Positions 35,601 to 41,747 of a stretch of DNA of 64,000 nt are shown one piece after another. The notes beneath the pieces are model-generated. The model saw only the letters and a program-made list of their open reading frames with translations. It did no database searches and had not been told where the DNA came from. The stretch's first letter is position 1. Each line of letters begins with the position of its first letter. Source of the stretch: an uncultured Anaeromyxobacter sp. (GTDB lineage Bacteria > Myxococcota > Myxococcia > Myxococcales > Anaeromyxobacteraceae); the NCBI GenBank assembly GCA_903904005.1, contig CAIVAR010000037.1, positions 1 through 64,000 on the forward strand, written 5' to 3'. A program made the position numbers and the translations under genes.

Positions 35601-38431
35601 CCGTTCACGTGCAGGCCGCCGGCGACGACGACCGCTCCGGCCGCGTCCACGACACCGGCGTGGCACTTCACGCAGGTGGTGAGCGCGGCGGCGTTGTGGT
35701 GGTTGGCGGTGCCGGGAGGCGACTTGTGGCAGCTGCCGCAATCGGCAGCCGCGCCGTTCCACGACCAGGTGGCGACCGAACCGCGGGTGGTCGTCGCGTT
35801 GAGCGACGAGCCGTGGCAGTAGGTGGCGCAGGTGGTCTGCGTCGTCGTTCCGTTGCCCTGGACGAAGGTCGGGGCGTACGAGCCAAGGTTCGCCGCGGTG
35901 GCGGTCGCGAAGGAGACGTTCACGGCGCTGTTCGAGTGGCTGATGTTGCCGGTGTTGTCCGGGTGGCACTCGTTGCAGGCGATGGGCTTGTAGACCGCGC
36001 CGACCGCAGCCGGGTTCACGTGGGACACGTGCGTGCCGACCCGGACGCCCGTGGCCGCGCCGAGGGAATCGTTCGGGGGAGCCGAGGCCTGGTTCACGTC
36101 GGCGCCGGCCACGCTCACCCGGGCCGCGGTTCCGTGGCAGGAGGTGCAGGTCATGTTCGCGACGTCGACCGCGCCGTTCATGTGGGCCGTGGGGTTGACG
36201 GTGGTCGAGGTGTAGCCCGTGTGGCAGGTCGCGCAGGTGGTGGCGTTCACCGGATGGGTGCCGCCCGGGGGCAGGCCATGGCAGGAGCCGCAGGCCGCGG
36301 CGGCGGCGCCGCCCAGCCAGGAGGGGGCGAGCGTCGTCGCACCGTTCTTGAAGTTGCCGTGGCAGTAGGTGTTGGAGCAGGTGCCGGCGACGTTGCCGGC
36401 CGCCGCGGTGGTGCTTCCCGCGTAGGCCGCCGTGGCGATGCTGCCGGTCCGGGCCAGGGTTCCGAAGGCGACGGTGGCACGCCCGCCACCCGTGCCGGTG
36501 CCCGTGGCGTGGGCCACGTCGGCGGTGCCGGGGACGACGTGGCACTCGGCGCAGGCGATCGGCGCCGAGCGCCAGCGCGTGCCGGTGAGGTGCGCCGCGT
36601 GGGCGCCGACGGCGGCGAAGGTGGCGGAGACGTTGCCGGCCGTGTCGGCGGCGTTCGCGCCGTAGCCCGGGGCGGCCAGGGCGGAGGTGGCTGCGACGCC
36701 AGTCTGGGTCAGGTCGCCGTGGCAGAGGGTGCAGCCGGTGCGGCTCACCTTGACGGCGCCGTCGACGTGGGTGGCCTGGACCACCGTGGCCGACGAGTAG
36801 CCGACGCCGTGGCAAGCCGCGCAGTTGGCGTTGGCCGGGTGGTGCGAGGCCGCGGAGAGCGCCGGGGGGTTGCCGTGGCAGGAGGTGCAGGCGAGCGCTC
36901 CGGCCGGCGACGTCCAGACCGGCGAGGTGGGGGCGCCGCTGCCGCCGGGGAAGTTGCCGTGGCAGTAAGTGGCGCTGCAGGAGCCGCCCGAGCCGACGAC
37001 GTAGCCCGCGGTCGCACCGGCGATGGGGGAGAACCCGACGTCCACGAAGCCGTCGGCGTGGGCGTAGAAGCCGTTCATGAACGACGACCACGGGTGGCAG
37101 TCGGTGCAAAGGAGGTTCTTCGAGCGCGTGCCGTTGGTATGAGCCACGTGTGCGCCTACGCCGCGTGCGCTGGTCGCGGTATTGAGCGACGTGTCGCGAG
37201 GCGGTGCGGCGGCGGTCTCGTCGGTGAAGGAGGTCGGGTTGGGAACCCGGCCCGGGGTCCCGTGACAGCTCGAGCAGGTCACGCCGGCGCTCAGGTCGGC
37301 GGCGCCGTTCTGGTGCTTGCCGCCGGGGATGATGGCGCCGGCCGAGGTCACGGTGTCACCGTGGCACTGGACGCAGGTGGTGATGCCGCCGACCACCGTC
37401 TTGTGACGCGGGTTGGCGGGGGGCGCGCCGTGGCAGAGCCCACAGCTGGTGGGGCCGAGGGCGAACTGGACCGTCCCGTCGATGTGTGTCGCGGAGGCTG
37501 CGGTGGTCGCGGTGAAGCCCGCGTGGCAGGCGCCGCAGTCGGCGCTCTGGGCGTGCGGGGGCGGCGGCGGGGCCCCGTGGCAGGAGCCACAGGCGATCTG
37601 GGAACCGTCGGTGGTCGTCCAGATCGGGTTCTTGGCCGTACCGCCCGGCAGCGTCATGCCGTGGCAGTAGGTGTTGGAGCAGGTCGCCGTCCCGCGCGTC
37701 CACGCTGCGGTGGTCGTGCCCTGCACGGCCACGCCGGAGAAGGCCACCTCCGCGGTACCGTCGTCGATGTGACCCGCGGCGAGCGCGTCGCCCGGGATGG
37801 CGTGGCAGGAACTGCACGTGACCGGAGCCGCGAGGCCATGGGTCGCACCGACGTGGGCCGCGTGTGCCCCGATGCGCACGGTGTCCGCCGAATTGCCCCA
37901 GGTCGCCTTGGGGGGCGCGCCGGTCTGGTTCGCGGTGCCGCCGTGGCACATCACGCAGTTGGTCTTCCAGCTGGTGACGCCGGCCGGCAGCGCGGCGTCG
38001 TGGCACTGCGCGCAGGAGGTCTTGGCGGAGCCGCCGACGCCGTCGAGCGCTGCCCCGTGGCAGGCTTGGCACTTGGCGATCCCGGTGTTGACCGAGTAGG
38101 CGTGGAATCCCGGGCTCGCGGAGTCCATCCAGCCCGCCAGGTGGCCGGTCGTCGCCTTGGTACCGCAGGGGTGGCAGGTCTCGCAGGACGTCGTGCCGTA
38201 CATCTCGTGCCCGAGGCGAGGGGCACACGTGCCACCCGTGGCCGCGGCCGCGGCGAGTACGGACGGCTTGGGCGCCGAGGTGGCCCGAGCGGGGCTCGTC
38301 AACGGCGTCGGCGCCCTCCCCACGTCGGCGCGGTCCGTCGGCGTCGGGACGTTTCCGCAACCCGCCGTGCTCGTCGTCGCGACGATGGCGACCACGAACG
38401 CAATCCAGCCTACACGAGCGAAGAGCCCCAC
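29699..38431 (-). CDS. giant 65-haem lipoprotein cytochrome (2,910 aa)
   Basis: The GTG start follows AGGAGGGG at ideal spacing. A lipoprotein signal ends in TAGC (lipobox), so the protein should be anchored in the outer membrane, possibly exposed at the surface. I count 65 putative haem sites: 54 CxxCH, 7 CX4CH (mostly CSNTYCH) and 4 CX3CH (CATYCH twice, CSTYCH, CVSMCH). Most of the length is a Gly/Ala/Thr-rich array of GSu_C4xC__C2xCH-type units. Residues about 685-2140 are almost three copies of a 15-haem unit. Three haem-free beta-rich repeats lie at about 2402-2474 and 2550-2695. Codon use matches the neighbours. A perfect FNR-type box lies about 100 bases upstream. Its place as head of the cytochrome run suggests a terminal surface reductase or conductive scaffold; this is inferred. 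Confidence 0.93.
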   Translation of the reverse strand: MGLFARVGWIAFVVAIVATTSTAGCGNVPTPTDRADVGRAPTPLTSPARATSAPKPSVLAAAAATGGTCAPRLGHEMYGTTSCETCHPCGTKATTGHLAGWMDSASPGFHAYSVNTGIAKCQACHGAALDGVGGSAKTSCAQCHDAALPAGVTSWKTNCVMCHGGTANQTGAPPKATWGNSADTVRIGAHAAHVGATHGLAAPVTCSSCHAIPGDALAAGHIDDGTAEVAFSGVAVQGTTTAAWTRGTATCSNTYCHGMTLPGGTAKNPIWTTTDGSQIACGSCHGAPPPPPHAQSADCGACHAGFTATTAASATHIDGTVQFALGPTSCGLCHGAPPANPRHKTVVGGITTCVQCHGDTVTSAGAIIPGGKHQNGAADLSAGVTCSSCHGTPGRVPNPTSFTDETAAAPPRDTSLNTATSARGVGAHVAHTNGTRSKNLLCTDCHPWSSFMNGFYAHADGFVDVGFSPIAGATAGYVVGSGGSCSATYCHGNFPGGSGAPTSPVWTSPAGALACTSCHGNPPALSAASHHPANANCAACHGVGYSSATVVQATHVDGAVKVSRTGCTLCHGDLTQTGVAATSALAAPGYGANAADTAGNVSATFAAVGAHAAHLTGTRWRSAPIACAECHVVPGTADVAHATGTGTGGGRATVAFGTLARTGSIATAAYAGSTTAAAGNVAGTCSNTYCHGNFKNGATTLAPSWLGGAAAAACGSCHGLPPGGTHPVNATTCATCHTGYTSTTVNPTAHMNGAVDVANMTCTSCHGTAARVSVAGADVNQASAPPNDSLGAATGVRVGTHVSHVNPAAVGAVYKPIACNECHPDNTGNISHSNSAVNVSFATATAANLGSYAPTFVQGNGTTTQTTCATYCHGSSLNATTTRGSVATWSWNGAAADCGSCHKSPPGTANHHNAAALTTCVKCHAGVVDAAGAVVVAGGLHVNGAVNTSTLACNTCHGNATLVASGAQDPNVAAAPTGVGAPDTFGNTAVATANGVGVHAAHVLPVRSKPVLCNACHAVPTQQIHKTGAATAGAVALGNLATTGAITTATYAGAGGTCSNTYCHGNLGGGVGATNVTLSWKTAGALACNSCHGMPPSATSTGRTHPNRSDCGTCHTGYTGTTVNATTHVNGVVDYVAQTCTSCHGTPGRTGTDADLVALSSAPPVDASNATTGAKVGAHVKHLLTGAAGGPTWSKQVTCAECHNAVIPATPLHANGQPNVAFGTLAKTGTVTPTYTAATGTCSNTYCHGNFKNGVGVNAITWSGTATCGSCHGNPPGGTHPQGSTLATCGNCHGNYSNATQSIVNPAGHVDGAVDLSNMSCTSCHGTTGRVSVAGADLNQASAPPLDSLGAATGVRVGTHVAHSNPAAAGAVYKPIACTECHPNHAGNSAHGNAVRDVTFAAATAAKLGNYAAGFVLGNGTTTATTCATYCHGATLDVTTTRGSVATWSWNGAVADCGSCHKSPPGTANHHNAAALTTCVKCHAGVVDAAGAVVVAGGLHVNGAINTSTLSCTTCHGNATLVASGLQDPNVAAAPTGTGAPDTFGNTAIATANGVGVHAAHVLGTRSRPVQCNACHGAVSTPIHKTGAATAGAVTLANLATTGAITTATYAGNGGTCSNTYCHGNFAGGAGGAATASWKTAAALACTSCHGNPPALTAASHHPANTACATCHGTGYTTAAVVQGTHVDGTVTLTRTGCTLCHGDLTQTAVAATSGAVAPGFNAASADTAGNVAATFAAVGAHAKHLNGSTLSSTPIACSACHAVPGSGDTAHATGAGTGGARATVAFSGLSVTGTPAITTAAYAGSTTAAAGNVAGTCSNTYCHGNFKNGATTYAPSWLGGAAAAACGTCHGLPPGGTHPASNACQSCHTGYTISSVNLANHLNGSVQIDALTCTSCHGDGTRVSVAGADANQASAPPKDSLGATTGVRVGVHAGHVNPAAVGAIYKPIACTECHPNNAGNNAHSNNSRDVSFALATAARLDFVAPATATVTVGNGSTTQTTCSTYCHGATLAAGYAGSVTSWTWNGAAVTCGSCHGFPPTTGGHTNVAASATACATCHPDTVNPTGSINVAGGKHINGVLDGGGEPATGGSSCGGCHATFFNQMTAVTSVPKSRHGIGSDVPADTTANWGASTTLLTAVPATADRTCVSMCHGDHPHNLTTPTTTTHETNVYVDATTSATRASGSTTRTTANRAKTDFDPATNAGVCTSCHKTPITTNHMTITAATFGASAHDFTQFPATTPTWTWTFPIHDGSTFARNCTKCHASRTEGTTPTATTTQSVHFSTDDAHLLAGTSNPGGVAASFVCFNCHGSTTSPAAGAQGNRSGKDIQTQLLHATSPGQSGHPSLADTVHDSGLEAGTAAFGNAFGVAAGAGQRHASCNDCHDPHAAQATVDPAPYTTGTVAISTSGTCPSTMGSGSCGTATGVGTTWTSAMVGRKLQVGTATYTVVTFTSATSMVVYPRPTTAVASGSAYAIRQYYRAGNVAGPAIVGSWGAQLSSNPAFWTTPATGNFTKQTLTATSLEATLCFKCHTGYYWGTGAPPAFPSAAPTYTTGTAVAALNGTTVTGTSTAWNAVNVGWTIRNNTVGVTHTVTAVASTTSLTISPAATAAWTGAYTMQAPSTFTYATGTATAPYSATATSTTVTGAGTAWSATMVGAVIKNNTLGIWHRITAVGSATSITIAPAATAAWTGAYTIQVMQGSDVAKEFNPANVGNYATTGTTSWQTNETAGGFHPVLATANGNLGATGNILPPFSRTTLMQCTDCHDSDAATDPNGPHGSAAKFLLKGPNTTWNSTIAIGGTSGMPTGTFCANCHRTDFVGGRFTAHTNGKHNIACMNCHAAVPHGGPRPGILAAGAGAAAAVGGTIAGWDTVAPYWQGGTSGRLYLLTYPTSNTSAWAQSNCGCNGTGH
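32000..32980 (-). repeat. partial repeat unit C of the giant cytochrome
   Basis: From residue 1818 the first nine or so sites repeat units A and B (CSNTYCH, CGTCH, CQSCH, CTSCH, CTECH, CSTYCH, CGSCH, CATCH, CGGCH), including the RVSVAGADANQASAPP spacer. It then diverges into the C-terminal region. The left boundary is approximate. Confidence 0.75.
32981..34708 (-). repeat. 15-haem repeat unit B of the giant cytochrome
   Basis: The unit is 1,728 bp (about residues 1242-1817) with the same order of 15 sites as unit A, again beginning with CSNTYCH and including CATYCH, CVKCH and a second CSNTYCH. Over about 128 bases from 33941 I see only two differences from unit A (from 35618), which points to recent duplication or gene conversion. 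Confidence 0.85.
34709..36379 (-). repeat. 15-haem repeat unit A of the giant cytochrome
   Basis: The unit is 1,671 bp (about residues 685-1241) and starts at the first Cys codon of CSNTYCH. Site order is CSNTYCH, CGSCH, CATCH, CTSCH, CNECH, CATYCH, CGSCH, CVKCH, CNTCH, CNACH, CSNTYCH, CNSCH, CGTCH, CTSCH, CAECH. Parts are nearly identical to unit B at DNA level at an offset of 1,677 bp. Confidence 0.85.
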
Positions 38432-38744
38432 TGTTCCCCTCCTGGAGCGTACCCACAGACGCTCCCCCCCAAGGGTCGACCCTGGATGGCGGGAAAACTA
38501 GAGATTCTCAGAAGGCGCTTCGTTGATCTGCATCAACCGCCCGTAACCGCCTTGGTTTACAGGGACAAAAAACAAAATTTTGGGTCACGGAAGGCAAATA
38601 TTGCGCTGTCCCCTGTTCATGGTAAGTGCGCGAAATTGCTAATTCAGACCCCGCCGGGTCTCCCCGTTTGGGTATCCACTCTGGATGGGTAAACGCAACC
38701 GGATCGCGGCAGGGGCTTTTCACGCGCCCCATCTGGGACCTAAA
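38432..38744. other. regulatory gap upstream of the giant cytochrome gene
   Basis: The 313 bases hold no gene. They contain the FNR-type box at 38523-38536 and a TAGTTT hexamer (38500-38495) at a -10-like distance from it. There is an A/T-rich patch at 38555-38605, an inverted repeat GGGACA/TGTCCC (38562-38567 and 38607-38612), and a small stem AGACCC/GGGTCT (38646-38661) that may end the transcript of the gene above. Confidence 0.5.
38523..38536. promoter_or_regulatory. FNR-type box (TTGAT-N4-ATCAA)
   Basis: TTGAT-CTGC-ATCAA is a perfect match to the FNR consensus and a perfect palindrome in its arms. Its centre lies 98 bases before the GTG of the giant cytochrome and 32 bases before a possible -10 (TAGTTT, 38500-38495). 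This is the geometry of an activator site centred near -41.5. An oxygen-, NO- or redox-responsive CRP/FNR-family regulator is expected; the protein is not in the window. Confidence 0.7.
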
Positions 38745-39200
38745 CTATTTTGCTGCTTTGCCGTTCGCCGGTTCGAGAGGGGCGTCCCCACACAGGATCT
38801 GGAGCTGCCGGGTGAGATGGGCCTTCACCTTGGCAGCCTCCTCTCCCGCCGGCCCCGGTACGGTCTTCTCGTCCTCGTACAGGTCGACCGTGAGCATCGA
38901 GCCGTTCACGACCGACTGGTGGCGCGCCCGGACCATGACCGTGGCAACGAACTCGTCCTTCCGCTCCGCCCCACGCACGAGCACGAGGATGGTGGACGTC
39001 GCGCCCGGATCCACCGGGTGACCACATCCCTTCAGCGCGTCCTCGGCCTGCGCGGCGACGGCCTTCGTGGTGATCCCGTGCCGGGTGGAAAGCGGATCCA
39101 CCGACACCTCCAGCCGGACCCAGGCGCCGTCCCGGACGTAGAGCGAAAGCGGCCCCGGCGTCGACAGGACGAGCGCAGCCAGGATCGATAGACCGATCAT
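38745..39200 (-). CDS. secreted protein of unknown function
   Basis: The 151-residue protein has an N-terminal hydrophobic signal (GLSILAALVLS) and no domain I recognise. The body contains a segment VATVMVRARHQSV with beta character and two Cys (GCGHP, ILCGD) that could pair in the periplasm. ATG 39200 is preferred over the adjacent GTG because GGGAGG lies six bases before it. It lies upstream of the giant cytochrome gene on the same strand but is separated from it by a 313-base gap with its own regulatory site. Confidence 0.6.
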   Translation of the reverse strand: MIGLSILAALVLSTPGPLSLYVRDGAWVRLEVSVDPLSTRHGITTKAVAAQAEDALKGCGHPVDPGATSTILVLVRGAERKDEFVATVMVRARHQSVVNGSMLTVDLYEDEKTVPGPAGEEAAKVKAHLTRQLQILCGDAPLEPANGKAAK

Positions 39201-39296
39201 CACGAGCCTCCCGGATGTAGCCTACCGGGGCCCGTCACGTTCGGGCGTGACCCGGAGGGGTCCCGCCCCACCTGAAGTCCCGACGCCGGGGGGGGC

Positions 39297-39995
39297 CTAG
39301 TCCCGCCTGCCGCCGAAGATGTTCAGGACCGACAGGAACAGGTTGATGAAGTCGAGGTAGAGCGCCAGCGCGCCGTTCACGGGCAGTGCCGCGACGGTCC
39401 CGCCCAGGGCGGCCATGCGGCGCAGCCGCTGGGTGTCGTAGGCGGTGAGCCCGGTGAAGACCACCACCGCGGCGGCCGAGACGACCCACGAGATCATGCT
39501 GCTCTTCATGAAGATGTTCACGACGCTCGCGATGACGATGCCGATGAGCCCCATGAAGAGGAAGGTGGACCAGCTGGTGAGGTCCTTCTTCGTCACCGTG
39601 CCGTAGATCGACATGGCCATGAACGTGCCGGCGGTGACCGCGAAGGCGGAGGCCACCGACGCGCCCGTGTAGGCGAGCAGCACCACCGAGAGCGTGGCGC
39701 CGGTGAGCGCCGAGTAGAGGAGGAAGAGCGCGCCGGCCACGCCGGCCGAGAGCTTGTTCACCGCCGCGGAGAGGGCGATGACGAGGCCGAACTGGGCGAT
39801 GATGAGCCCCCAGAAGACCAGCTTGTTCCCGAAGATGACCTGGAGGACGGCGGGCGTGGTCGCGACGTAGAAGGCGACGCCCGACGTGACGAGCAGCCCG
39901 AAGGTCATCCAGCGGTAGACGGCGGCCATGAAGCGGCGCTCGACGTCGACGCCGGCGCGGGCCACGACCTGGTAGTTCTCGTATGCGTTTGCCAT
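39297..39995 (-). CDS. Bax inhibitor-1/YccA-family membrane protein
   Basis: The 232-residue protein has seven hydrophobic segments and the family hallmarks: MTFGLLVTSGVAFYVA in helix 1, AGTFMAMSIYG in the middle, and the terminal AYDTQRLR followed by ALALYLDFINLFL. Relatives are pH-sensitive calcium-leak channels or interact with the FtsH protease (YccA/YbhL). The start at ATG 39995 gives the usual N terminus; its ribosome-binding site is weak. The gene appears to stand alone, 50 bases after the nucleotidyltransferase gene on the same strand. Confidence 0.9.
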   Translation of the reverse strand: MANAYENYQVVARAGVDVERRFMAAVYRWMTFGLLVTSGVAFYVATTPAVLQVIFGNKLVFWGLIIAQFGLVIALSAAVNKLSAGVAGALFLLYSALTGATLSVVLLAYTGASVASAFAVTAGTFMAMSIYGTVTKKDLTSWSTFLFMGLIGIVIASVVNIFMKSSMISWVVSAAAVVVFTGLTAYDTQRLRRMAALGGTVAALPVNGALALYLDFINLFLSVLNIFGGRRD

Positions 39996-40045
39996 CCGAG
40001 GATTGTAACCACCCCCGGGCCGATGGCCAGCGCCGGGAGGGGCCC

Positions 40046-40855
40046 CTATCGCCGGATCTCGGGGAAGGCGCCCCGGATGGAGCCCCGGTGGAAGGCCGCG
40101 CGGCCGCTGGAGATTTCCCGCGAGAGGGCGGCAGGGGCCGCCTTCTGCAGTCCCCCCTTCGCGTCGAGGACGCACTGGCCGCACTCCTCCGGGGGAAGCA
40201 GGCGCACGATCTCCCTCGCCTCCTCCAGCGCGCGATGCCACCGGACCGACAGGTCGCTGGCCCGGGGGGTCGGGCCCTCGAAGTCGAGCCGGTCGATCTC
40301 CTCCTGCACGTAGCGGGTCCGCGCCGCCTGCTCCAGGATGAACGTCGGAGAGAGGCCCGGGTCCTTCCCCGAGGCGGCCCAGGCCAGGTAGCCGAGCGGC
40401 TGCAGGGTCTCGTGGCAGTGGATGGCGTCGATCCAGTCGCGGGCCTCCCGGCGCCCGGCAAGCGCGAGGATCTTGTTGGTGGCGTGATCGACGGGGTGGA
40501 GGGTCAGGCCGAAGGTCTCGTCCTCGACGAGGGGGAAGAAGCGGAAGGCGCTGTCCTGGACCCACTGGAGGATTTCGGATTCGTCCCGGTCGTCCACCCG
40601 CGCCTCGACGAAGGTCGGGCCCTCGCGGCTCGGCGTCACCCGCATCCCGGCCGTTGCAAGCGCCTCCCGATCGCGCTTCCAGGTCTCCGCGAGGGCCTCG
40701 GCCGTATCGTGGAAGAGGTCCACGTCGCGCGACCGCCGAGCGCCTCCGAGGAGTTCGTTCAAGGCCACGCCTCCGGCGACGTAGCTTTCCCCGCTCCGTC
40801 GCCGCTCCGCGGCTAGGACGGCGCAGATTCGGCGCTGGAGAGGCGTGAGAGCCAT
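40046..40855 (-). CDS. nucleotidyltransferase, AbiEii/AbiGii-like
   Basis: The 269-residue protein carries the nucleotidyltransferase-fold signature of the AbiEii-like group: YVAGGVALNELLGGARRS then RDVDLF, giving the GG and DxD metal/nucleotide motifs at about residues 27-48. A DHATNKILALAGR segment is typical of the domain's second half. Members are toxins of abortive-infection or toxin-antitoxin pairs that transfer nucleotides to RNA, or uncharacterised enzymes. The start codon lies inside the preceding 82-residue gene (43-base overlap), so the two are a coupled pair. A His/Cys-rich patch (AIHCHETLQ) is unusual. Confidence 0.75.
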   Translation of the reverse strand: MALTPLQRRICAVLAAERRRSGESYVAGGVALNELLGGARRSRDVDLFHDTAEALAETWKRDREALATAGMRVTPSREGPTFVEARVDDRDESEILQWVQDSAFRFFPLVEDETFGLTLHPVDHATNKILALAGRREARDWIDAIHCHETLQPLGYLAWAASGKDPGLSPTFILEQAARTRYVQEEIDRLDFEGPTPRASDLSVRWHRALEEAREIVRLLPPEECGQCVLDAKGGLQKAAPAALSREISSGRAAFHRGSIRGAFPEIRR

Positions 40856-41061
40856 TCCTTCAACCGTCCTGCGCGCATGAAGACATCCCGATCGGCGCGT
40901 GCCTGGATCGCCTCCAGGATCTGCAGCCGCTCGACGTCCGTCCTCGGGTGGTAGTCCGGCCGGAGGTACCAGAGGCACTCCACCCGGCACTCGTCCACGA
41001 GCGCGTCGATGGCGCGGACGAGATCCTCGGGGGGAGCGGTGCCGGGCCGGACGTAAGTCAC
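40813..41061 (-). CDS. small partner protein of the nucleotidyltransferase, 82 aa
   Basis: This small soluble protein is rich in charged residues (about 30 of 82) and mostly helical in appearance, with the segments EDLVRAIDALVDEC and VERLQILEAIQARAD. It starts at GTG 41061 after AGGATCG and overlaps the nucleotidyltransferase gene by 43 bases. The arrangement, small upstream gene overlapping a toxin-like nucleotidyltransferase gene, resembles a toxin-antitoxin pair. It is much smaller than AbiEi, and I do not recognise its family. Its position 9 bases after the HAD phosphatase gene suggests co-transcription with that gene. Confidence 0.6.
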   Translation of the reverse strand: MTYVRPGTAPPEDLVRAIDALVDECRVECLWYLRPDYHPRTDVERLQILEAIQARADRDVFMRAGRLKEWLSRLSSAESAPS

Positions 41062-41070
41062 CCGGCGATC

Positions 41071-41727
41071 CTAGCAGTCCGCCGAGAGCGCCTCCAGCAC
41101 GCCCAGGAGATCCTCCACCCGCTCCGCCCACGCCGTCGGCCGCGCCAGGGCGAGTTCCTCCCGGCTGAACGGCCCCCAGAGCGTGGCCACGGTGGCCACC
41201 CCGGCCGCGTTCCCGGCGAGCATGTCGTGCGGCGAATCGCCCACGAAGGCGGCCTCCTCCGGCCGGGCCCCGAGCCGCTCGATGGCGTGGCGCACCGGCG
41301 CGGGGTCGGGCTTGTGCCGCCCGGTGGCCTCGAGCCCGACCACCAGCTCGAAGTGGCGGGCCAGGCCGAGGAAGTCGAGCGACCGGCGGGCCGAGGGCTC
41401 GAGCTTGGAGGTGACGACCGCCATCCGCACCCCGCGGGCCGACAGGGTGTCGAGCAGCTCCGGGATCCCCGGGAAGGCGCGCACCATGGCGTCGTGGTGC
41501 GCCCACTGGTGGACCTTGTAGCGCTCCTTCAGCCGCTCCACGTCGGCCTCGTCGACGGCCCAGCGCCGGATCATGGCATCGAGCGGCGTGCCGATGAGGG
41601 CCACCCACTCGGCCACCGGCGGCGGGCGGGGGTGGCCGTCGAAGGCGGCCTTCATCGACGACAGGATGAGCGGGATCGAGTCGATGAGCGTCCCGTCGAG
41701 GTCGAAGAGGACCACGCGGGGGAGCAT
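41071..41727 (-). CDS. HAD-superfamily phosphatase (phosphoglycolate phosphatase/PpaX-like)
   Basis: The 218-residue enzyme has the HAD motifs in order: VVLFDLDGTLIDS (nucleophile Asp), VVTSK (motif II), a Lys in GRHKPDPAP (motif III) and FVGDSPHDM (metal-binding Asp). The cap is of the small helical type seen in phosphoglycolate phosphatase and pyrophosphatase PpaX. The start at ATG 41727 places motif I at residues 5-16, as usual. The substrate cannot be named. It sits between the rubrerythrin-fusion gene and the nucleotidyltransferase pair. Confidence 0.88.
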   Translation of the reverse strand: MLPRVVLFDLDGTLIDSIPLILSSMKAAFDGHPRPPPVAEWVALIGTPLDAMIRRWAVDEADVERLKERYKVHQWAHHDAMVRAFPGIPELLDTLSARGVRMAVVTSKLEPSARRSLDFLGLARHFELVVGLEATGRHKPDPAPVRHAIERLGARPEEAAFVGDSPHDMLAGNAAGVATVATLWGPFSREELALARPTAWAERVEDLLGVLEALSADC

Positions 41728-41747
41728 CGATCGATCCTGGGTTCGGG

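Noticed and set aside
32000-36400. The regular DNA repeats could be taken for a CRISPR array or tandem mobile element.
   Set aside because: Repeat units are about 1.7 kb and coding, with no short direct repeats and spacers, no cas genes and no inverted ends.
38615-38640. A TTGCT with upstream GTGCGC resembling a sigma-54 -24/-12 pair.
   Set aside because: The -24 element does not match TGGCAC and the spacing of the conserved dinucleotides is wrong.
29702-38692. An open frame of nearly 3,000 codons on the + strand, opposite the giant cytochrome gene.
   Set aside because: It is the mirror of a GC-rich repetitive coding strand. Its translation is Arg/Gly/Val rich without domains, and the opposite strand has 65 haem motifs, a lipoprotein signal and a good ribosome-binding site.
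38432-38744. Possible c-di-GMP/cGAMP (GEMM) riboswitch upstream of cytochrome genes, as found in related bacteria.
   Set aside because: I looked for the conserved GEMM core elements on the minus strand here and before the other cytochrome genes and did not find them; only simple stems and the FNR-type box are present.
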